Shown here: one piece after another, positions 56,729 to 64,000 of the stretch
Layout: every line of letters starts with the position of its first letter
Numbering within the stretch: the first letter of the stretch is position 1
From: Palleronia sp. LCG004
GTDB taxonomy: Bacteria > Pseudomonadota > Alphaproteobacteria > Rhodobacterales > Rhodobacteraceae
Direction: 5' to 3'
DNA: 64,000 nucleotides
Assembly: GCF_032931615.1 (NCBI RefSeq)
Contig: NZ_CP136759.1
Span: 806,001-870,000 of the forward strand
Notes under the pieces: model-generated
Databases searched by the model: none
Told to the model about the DNA's origin: nothing
The model's input: only the letters and a program-made list of their open reading frames with translations
Position numbers and translations under genes: made by a program

Positions 56729-57718
56729 ATGTGGGCGCGCGGGCCGATAAATCCGGATGATCTTGTACGTAAGGGTTTGAAATTCTTGCAGTCCAGGCTT
56801 CTTGCTGCATTGCGTGAAACCGGACAGATCGGAGCTGCGGCGCAACATGTCGGAATGACCCAATCGGCGGCATTGCGGCTGCTGTCACAACTGGACGACT
56901 TGGTTGGGACACCGCTCTATACACGGCATCCACGCGGAATCTTCCTGACGGAGGCCGGTGCCATCCTCGCCGCGCAGGCTGCCGACACGTTGAAGCACAT
57001 AGACCGCGCGCACCAACTTATAGGCGAGCTTCAGGGCGGGGCGCGGGGCCACATCCGGATTGGATCCGTGACCGGGCCGTCGCTCGAGCTGTTGCTGCCG
57101 GTCCTACGGGACATGCGCGACCAGTTTCCCCGCATTTAGGCCGCCACCCGGATCGAAACGTCCGATCGCTTGACAGAAGCATTGGTTGCGGACGATCTCG
57201 ATTTCTACATCGGCCGCATCATCGATTCCGCCGATCATCGGAATCTTAGTTTCGAACGGATTGCCGTAGAGCCTATCAGCCTGCTCGTCAGCATCGACCA
57301 CCCCCTTGCTGGCCAAGACGGGCTGACGCTTGCCGATTGCCTTCATTATGACTGGGTCATGCAGCCGCGCGGCAACCTCATGCGCGCAACGGTCGACGCG
57401 TATCTCAGGGAATGTAACCTTCCGTTGCCGGAGCATTTCGTCGGCACGACATTGACGTTGTTCTCGATTGCGCTCGTTCACGACACTAAAGCAATCGCCC
57501 CCGTCGCGCGGGCAGTCGCCGAATTCTTCGTCGCGAGATATGCTTTGATGAGCCGTCTGACGCCCCTTTCGATCCCTGTTGATATCAGGGTATCGGATTT
57601 CGGAGTCGTCGCGCGGGCATGGGAAAAGCCATCACCGGCAACGCAACGAGTGCTGAACTTGATCCGGCAGCGTGCACGGGAAATGTTCGGTGCGTCTGGA
57701 CGTCAATCTGAGCGCTGA
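56729..57718 (+). pseudogene. GbpR-like LysR regulator with amber codon
   Basis: The N-terminal helix-turn-helix is RETGQIGAAAQHVGMTQSAA followed by LRLLSQLDDLVGTPLYTRHP; the effector domain is AATRIETSDRLTEALVADDL through FVARYALMSRLTPLSIPVDI. An in-frame TAG at 57137-57139 replaces the likely Gln in FPRIQAATRIE, cutting the protein at 136 residues. Divergent orientation from the ChvE-like gene matches gbpR-chvE of Agrobacterium, where GbpR controls the sugar-binding protein. Apart from the stop the frame is intact to 57718. Confidence 0.85.
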
Positions 57719-57876
57719 GTGTTACAAAGATACTGTCTAGAAGTTTGGCCTGAACGGCTCCGTCTATCGTTCGGCACTAGCTGCTTGCAGCAGTATGGCC
57801 AGCTTTGTACGTCATACAGACCGGCGAGGGGAAGTCCGTAGTGACTTCCGCTCCGTCAGGATCGTTCAAATATAAG

Positions 57877-57966
57877 TGGCGGAGAGACAGGGATTCGAAC
57901 CCTGGGAGGGCTTGCACCCTCAACGGTTTTCGAGACCGCCCCGTTCGACCACTCCGGCACCTCTCC
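57877..57966 (-). tRNA. tRNA-Ser(CGA)
   Basis: 90 nt on the minus strand: acceptor GGAGAGG, anticodon loop with TCTCGAAAA (anticodon CGA), long variable arm, T-loop GGGTTCGAATCCC, encoded CCA. It shares most of its 3' end with tRNA-Ser(GGA) at 35.6 kb but faces the other way. It closes the accessory region. Confidence 0.95.
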
Positions 57967-58112
57967 GCGGGGGTCTGGGGGTGCCGTTTAGTCGCGTCGG
58001 TAGGGCCATGCAAGCGTCTTTTTCGAGAAACCCGATGCAGCATCCGGACTTGGCAGAGATGGATCGCAGTCCTACCTTTTCAGAATGGCTGAACCGGCGG
58101 AGCGATTGCACA

Positions 58113-58934
58113 ATGAAGACGATAGTTGCCTTTTCGATTGTCGTCCTCACGGCGGGTCCGATCCAGGCCGAGCCCTCTCAGGCATCGCGTGATCTGTTCG
58201 AGGCACTTCGTCTCACCGACGTCGTGGCGGTGATGCGCGAAGAAGGGATTCAGTATGGCGAGGACCTTCGCGAAGAGCTGTTTCCGCAATCGGGTTCCGA
58301 TGCTTGGAATGATGCCGTCAAAGGAATCTACGATTCGGATCGCATGGAGAGCCAACTTCTCGCAGGGTTCGACAAGAGGATCGAGTCTGACGATCTGCAG
58401 GCGTTGACTGAGTTCTTCACCGGAGAGCCGGGGCAGACCATAGTCGATCTCGAGATCGAAGCGCGCCGCGCCATGCAAGACGCCGACGTCGAGGAGGCGG
58501 CGGAAGAGCGCGCGGCAGAAATGCGAGCCTCGGAAACGGCTTGGATCGGCCGGATCGATGCATTTATCGCCTCGAATGATCTCGTCGAGATGAACATTGT
58601 CGGATCACTGAATTCAAACTTCGCGTTTTACGAAGGAATGACTCAGGGCGGTCTTCTCGCCGACGCGATGAGCGAAGACCAGATGATCGCCGACATCTGG
58701 GCACAGGAGCCGCAGATCCGTGCAGACACGGAAGATTGGATTTACGGGTTTCTTACACTCGCTTACCAACCGCTTAACGATGACCAGTTCGACGCATATG
58801 TCGATCTGTCAGCTAGCGATGCCGGTCAGGCGTTGAACTCGGCCCTGTTTGCGGAGTTCAACGCGATGTTCGCAGAGATATCCCGGCAATTGGGCGTGCA
58901 AGCGGCAAATTTCATGCAGTCGCAGGATATTTGA
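58113..58934 (+). CDS. DUF2059 exported protein
   Basis: A 273-residue protein with signal peptide MKTIVAFSIVVLTAGPIQAE. The helical body has LFEALRLTDVVAVMREEGIQ, QALTEFFTGEPGQTIVDLEI (the DUF2059 core LxxlxxFyxspxGxk) repeated as YVDLSASDAGQALNSALFAE. Two DUF2059-like repeats suggest a periplasmic helical protein; function unknown. Separated from rplU by about 180 bp. Confidence 0.85.
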   Translation: MKTIVAFSIVVLTAGPIQAEPSQASRDLFEALRLTDVVAVMREEGIQYGEDLREELFPQSGSDAWNDAVKGIYDSDRMESQLLAGFDKRIESDDLQALTEFFTGEPGQTIVDLEIEARRAMQDADVEEAAEERAAEMRASETAWIGRIDAFIASNDLVEMNIVGSLNSNFAFYEGMTQGGLLADAMSEDQMIADIWAQEPQIRADTEDWIYGFLTLAYQPLNDDQFDAYVDLSASDAGQALNSALFAEFNAMFAEISRQLGVQAANFMQSQDI

Positions 58935-59116
58935 GGTTTCCAACGCTTGACAGGGTGGGGCTTCCCTTGGATAACCCGCCGATCCGGGGTCCGCGTTATT
59001 GCGGGCTCAGGATTATATGACATGACGTCCCGTATGGGGCGCGCTGTCCGAGGCGGGAGTGATCCCGAAACATCCATGGAGATGGCCACAGGACGCGGAA
59101 GCAAAAGGAAGACGAC

Positions 59117-59833
59117 ATGTTCGCGGTTCTGAAAACCGGCGGCAAGCAATACAAGGTTCAACCCGGCGATGTGCTTCGGGTTGAGAAAATTGCAGCGAAT
59201 GCCGGCGAAAAAGTGCAATTCAACGAGGTTCTGATGGTGGGCACGACGCTCGGGTCGCCGCTCGTCGAAGGGGCCGGTGTGCAAGCCGAAGTGATCGAGC
59301 AGATCAAGGGCGACAAGGTCATCCACTTCGTGAAGCGTCGCCGGAAGCACGGCTCGAAGCGCACGAAGGGCCATCGCCAGCAGCTTACTCTGCTGCGGAT
59401 CGGCGACATCTTGGAATCGGGCGCGGCCGACAGTGGCGTCAAGGAAGCCCTGGGCGCAGGCATCGCCGGTTGGAAGGGCGTTGAAGCCGACAACGGCGAT
59501 TACGTCGGCAACCGGACCGGACAATCCGAAATGAAGAAGCGTGTCGTCGAGGGTGAGGCCAACGAAAAGGTCGCCTCAAAGACCGAGGCAGCCGAAGGCG
59601 GTGCGACGTCGAAACCCGGCAATCTTATTGCCGAACCGCGCGATGGCCAGGGTGACGATCTCAAGACGCTTGGGGGCGTGGGGCCGGCAATGGTCAAGAA
59701 ACTCAACTCGGCCGGCGTGTTCCATTTCGATCAGATCGCCGCATGGAGCGACGAGGAAGTCGCCTATATGGAAGATCAACTGGGTGCCCGTGGCAAAGTC
59801 GGTGCCTGGGTCTCCGAGGCAAAAGACAAGTAA
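59117..59833 (+). CDS. rplU: 50S ribosomal protein L21 with C-terminal extension
   Basis: 238 residues. The first about 105 are canonical L21: MFAVLKTGGKQYKVQPGDVL, VIHFVKRRRKHGSKRTKGHR and QQLTLLRIGDIL. A charged linker (GEANEKVASKTEAAEGG) leads to a helix-hairpin-helix-like domain: DDLKTLGGVGPAMVKKLNSA, GVFHFDQIAAWSDEEVAYME. The extension is typical of Rhodobacteraceae L21 and also appears on other proteins of this group. 15 bp upstream of rpmA. Confidence 0.96.
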   Translation: MFAVLKTGGKQYKVQPGDVLRVEKIAANAGEKVQFNEVLMVGTTLGSPLVEGAGVQAEVIEQIKGDKVIHFVKRRRKHGSKRTKGHRQQLTLLRIGDILESGAADSGVKEALGAGIAGWKGVEADNGDYVGNRTGQSEMKKRVVEGEANEKVASKTEAAEGGATSKPGNLIAEPRDGQGDDLKTLGGVGPAMVKKLNSAGVFHFDQIAAWSDEEVAYMEDQLGARGKVGAWVSEAKDK

Positions 59834-59848
59834 GGAAGGCAACGAGAC

Positions 59849-60118
59849 ATGGCACACAAGAAAGCAGGCGGTTCCAGCCGCAACGGCCGCGACTCAGCCG
59901 GCCGCCGTCTCGGCGTAAAGCTCTTCGGCGGGCAGGAAGCGATTGCCGGGAATATCATCGTCCGTCAGCGCGGTACCAAGTGGTGGCCGGGTGAGGGCGT
60001 CGGCCTCGGACGTGACCATACGATCTTCGCGACGGTTGATGGTCGCGTGACGTTCCACAAGGGACTGAAGGGCCGAACATTCATCTCGGTCCTGCCGGAG
60101 GCCGAAGCCGCCGAGTAA
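59849..60118 (+). CDS. rpmA: 50S ribosomal protein L27
   Basis: 89 residues starting [20 protein letters not shown], then [20 protein letters not shown] and [20 protein letters not shown], the canonical L27. In an operon with rplU; a strong terminator follows. Confidence 0.98.
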   Translation: MAHKKAGGSSRNGRDSAGRRLGVKLFGGQEAIAGNIIVRQRGTKWWPGEGVGLGRDHTIFATVDGRVTFHKGLKGRTFISVLPEAEAAE

Positions 60119-60137
60119 GCCGGAACATTTCCGCATC

Positions 60138-60170
60138 AAGGGGCCGGTCGACCAGACCGGCCCCTTTTTC
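60138..60170 (+). terminator. Rho-independent terminator of rplU-rpmA
   Basis: The stem AAGGGGCCGGTC/GACCGGCCCCTT with loop GACCA is followed by a T-run. It begins about 20 bases past the rpmA stop. Confidence 0.93.
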
Positions 60171-60199
60171 ATTTTATCACTGGCCTCGGGAGGAGACAG

Positions 60200-60778
60200 A
60201 TGATCCAGAAATCGACGAAGCAGAGCGGTTCGCAGGCCGTAACCGGGAAAGTCGTCACCGATCAACCGATCATTCGCAGCGAGCGCCTCATCATCCGTCC
60301 GGTCGACATCGGCGATACCGGCCTGCTCGAACTGCATCGCGGCGATGTGCGCATCGCGAGGGGAACGCAAACGGTGCCACATCCCTTGCCACCTGGAGCG
60401 ACCGAAGCGTTCGTAAGGCGTGCAGTGGACCCCGAACGGACGGAGGATATCTGGATCATTGACGCGACCCCCTGCAAGGGATCGCCGGTAAGCGGCATGA
60501 TACGGATGAAGAGCCTCGAGCGGGGGCAGTCCGATATCAGATACTGGGTCGCGCCCGACGCATGGGGTGCACATATCGCGTCCGAGGCCGTTCAGGCGAT
60601 GGTTGATGCCAATCCTCACGAATGCCGGACAATGTTTGCTGAAGTGTTTCAGGACAACCCCGCTTCTGCGCGTGTTCTGGTGAATGCCGGCTTTCAATGG
60701 CTGGGCGATGCCGAAACCTTCTCGGTTGCCAGGAATGGCCGGGTTCCGACATGGACCTACACGCGCAAGATGGACTGA
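60200..60778 (+). CDS. GNAT N-acetyltransferase (RimJ/RimL type)
   Basis: A 192-residue GNAT protein: IIRSERLIIRPVDIGDTGLL at the start, GVLR-like SGMIRMKSLERGQSDIRYWV, the acetyl-CoA loop region APDAWGAHIASEAVQAMVDA, and NPASARVLVNAGFQWLGDAE. The RimJ/RimL layout suggests acetylation of a protein N-terminus or small molecule. GGGAGGAG precedes the ATG. First of the GNAT-GNAT-obgE-proB set. Confidence 0.9.
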   Translation: MIQKSTKQSGSQAVTGKVVTDQPIIRSERLIIRPVDIGDTGLLELHRGDVRIARGTQTVPHPLPPGATEAFVRRAVDPERTEDIWIIDATPCKGSPVSGMIRMKSLERGQSDIRYWVAPDAWGAHIASEAVQAMVDANPHECRTMFAEVFQDNPASARVLVNAGFQWLGDAETFSVARNGRVPTWTYTRKMD

Positions 60779-60790
60779 CACTGAGGAGCG

Positions 60791-63974
<3,184 letters not shown>

Positions 63975-63981
63975 GGGCGAC

Positions 63982-64000
63982 GTGGATACATCAGAAGATA
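63982..64000 (+). CDS. Possible start of proA (window edge)
   Basis: GTGGATACATCAGAAGAT begins eight bases after the proB stop, with GAGGGCGAC upstream as a possible ribosome-binding site. Only six codons are visible; proA is inferred from the usual proB-proA order. Confidence 0.3.

Noticed and set aside
53699..57718. Reassignment of TAG to glutamine in this organism
   Set aside because: TAG ends argF, gshB, the DUF2189 gene and others at the expected family length, and the same locus also has TGA and a frameshift. Pseudogene decay is simpler.
57805..58092. Open frames around tRNA-Ser(CGA) with RDRDSNPGRACTLNGF and QGFEPWEGLHPQ
   Set aside because: Same tRNA translation artefact; the real gene downstream starts at 58113.

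Overview
The window looks like chromosomal DNA of a Rhodobacteraceae-type alphaproteobacterium. The reasons are high GC, the cell-cycle regulator gcrA, a VPLPA-CTERM surface protein with a DUF4114-like motif, twin entericidin-like lipoproteins, a DUF2125 protein, a long-tailed ribosomal protein L21, and the order rplU-rpmA-GNAT-GNAT-obgE-proB. I cannot name the genus from sequence alone.

Housekeeping block 1 (1-34.2 kb) is dense and mostly intact. It holds murJ (cut by the window edge), glnD, a penicillin-binding-protein-activator-like lipoprotein, rsmI, yraN, gshB, an atypical LuxR-type response regulator, gcrA, an ABC-2 permease, a DUF2189 protein, argD-argF, a BCCT transporter, hrpB, meaB, rpmB, a DcaP-like porin, a sirtuin, a low-molecular-weight phosphatase, acylphosphatase, lepA, an AT-rich orphan membrane protein, two entericidins around a VPLPA-CTERM protein, an alpha/beta hydrolase coupled to glyA, NAD kinase, a DUF2125 protein, a ChaC-like enzyme, and a MotA/MotB-like ion-driven pair whose B subunit has a very long coiled coil.

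The accessory region (about 34.2-57.9 kb) is bracketed by two serine tRNA genes in opposite orientation: tRNA-Ser(GGA) at 35.6 kb and tRNA-Ser(CGA) at 57.9 kb. It is a decaying mosaic. It contains prophage packaging remnants with a chimeric ORF, remnants and full copies of three IS types (IS903-group IS5, IS427-like IS5, IS3), a fatty acid desaturase, a DUF421 protein, a Crp/Fnr regulator and an otsA gene that has lost its 5' end. It also holds an intact four-gene operon (acyl-CoA dehydrogenase, PIG-L deacetylase, NodS-like methyltransferase, GT2 glycosyltransferase) in which every stop overlaps the next start as ATGA. Further on are two Gfo/Idh/MocA dehydrogenases, a tctA pseudogene, and a chvE-gguAB/gbpR-type sugar uptake locus in which every gene carries a nonsense codon. 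The IS3 copy at 52.3-53.7 kb carries two copies of a 42-bp palindromic insert that is absent from the IS3 remnant at 39.4 kb.

Housekeeping block 2 (58-64 kb) holds a DUF2059 protein, rplU, rpmA, two GNAT genes (one a tandem two-domain fusion), obgE and proB, with a possible proA start at the edge.

The best candidates for undescribed biology are the ATGA-coupled operon with its Crp/Fnr neighbour and the 42-bp palindromic insert in the IS3 element. The rest of the accessory region is mainly a record of IS-driven rearrangement and C:G to T:A nonsense decay.
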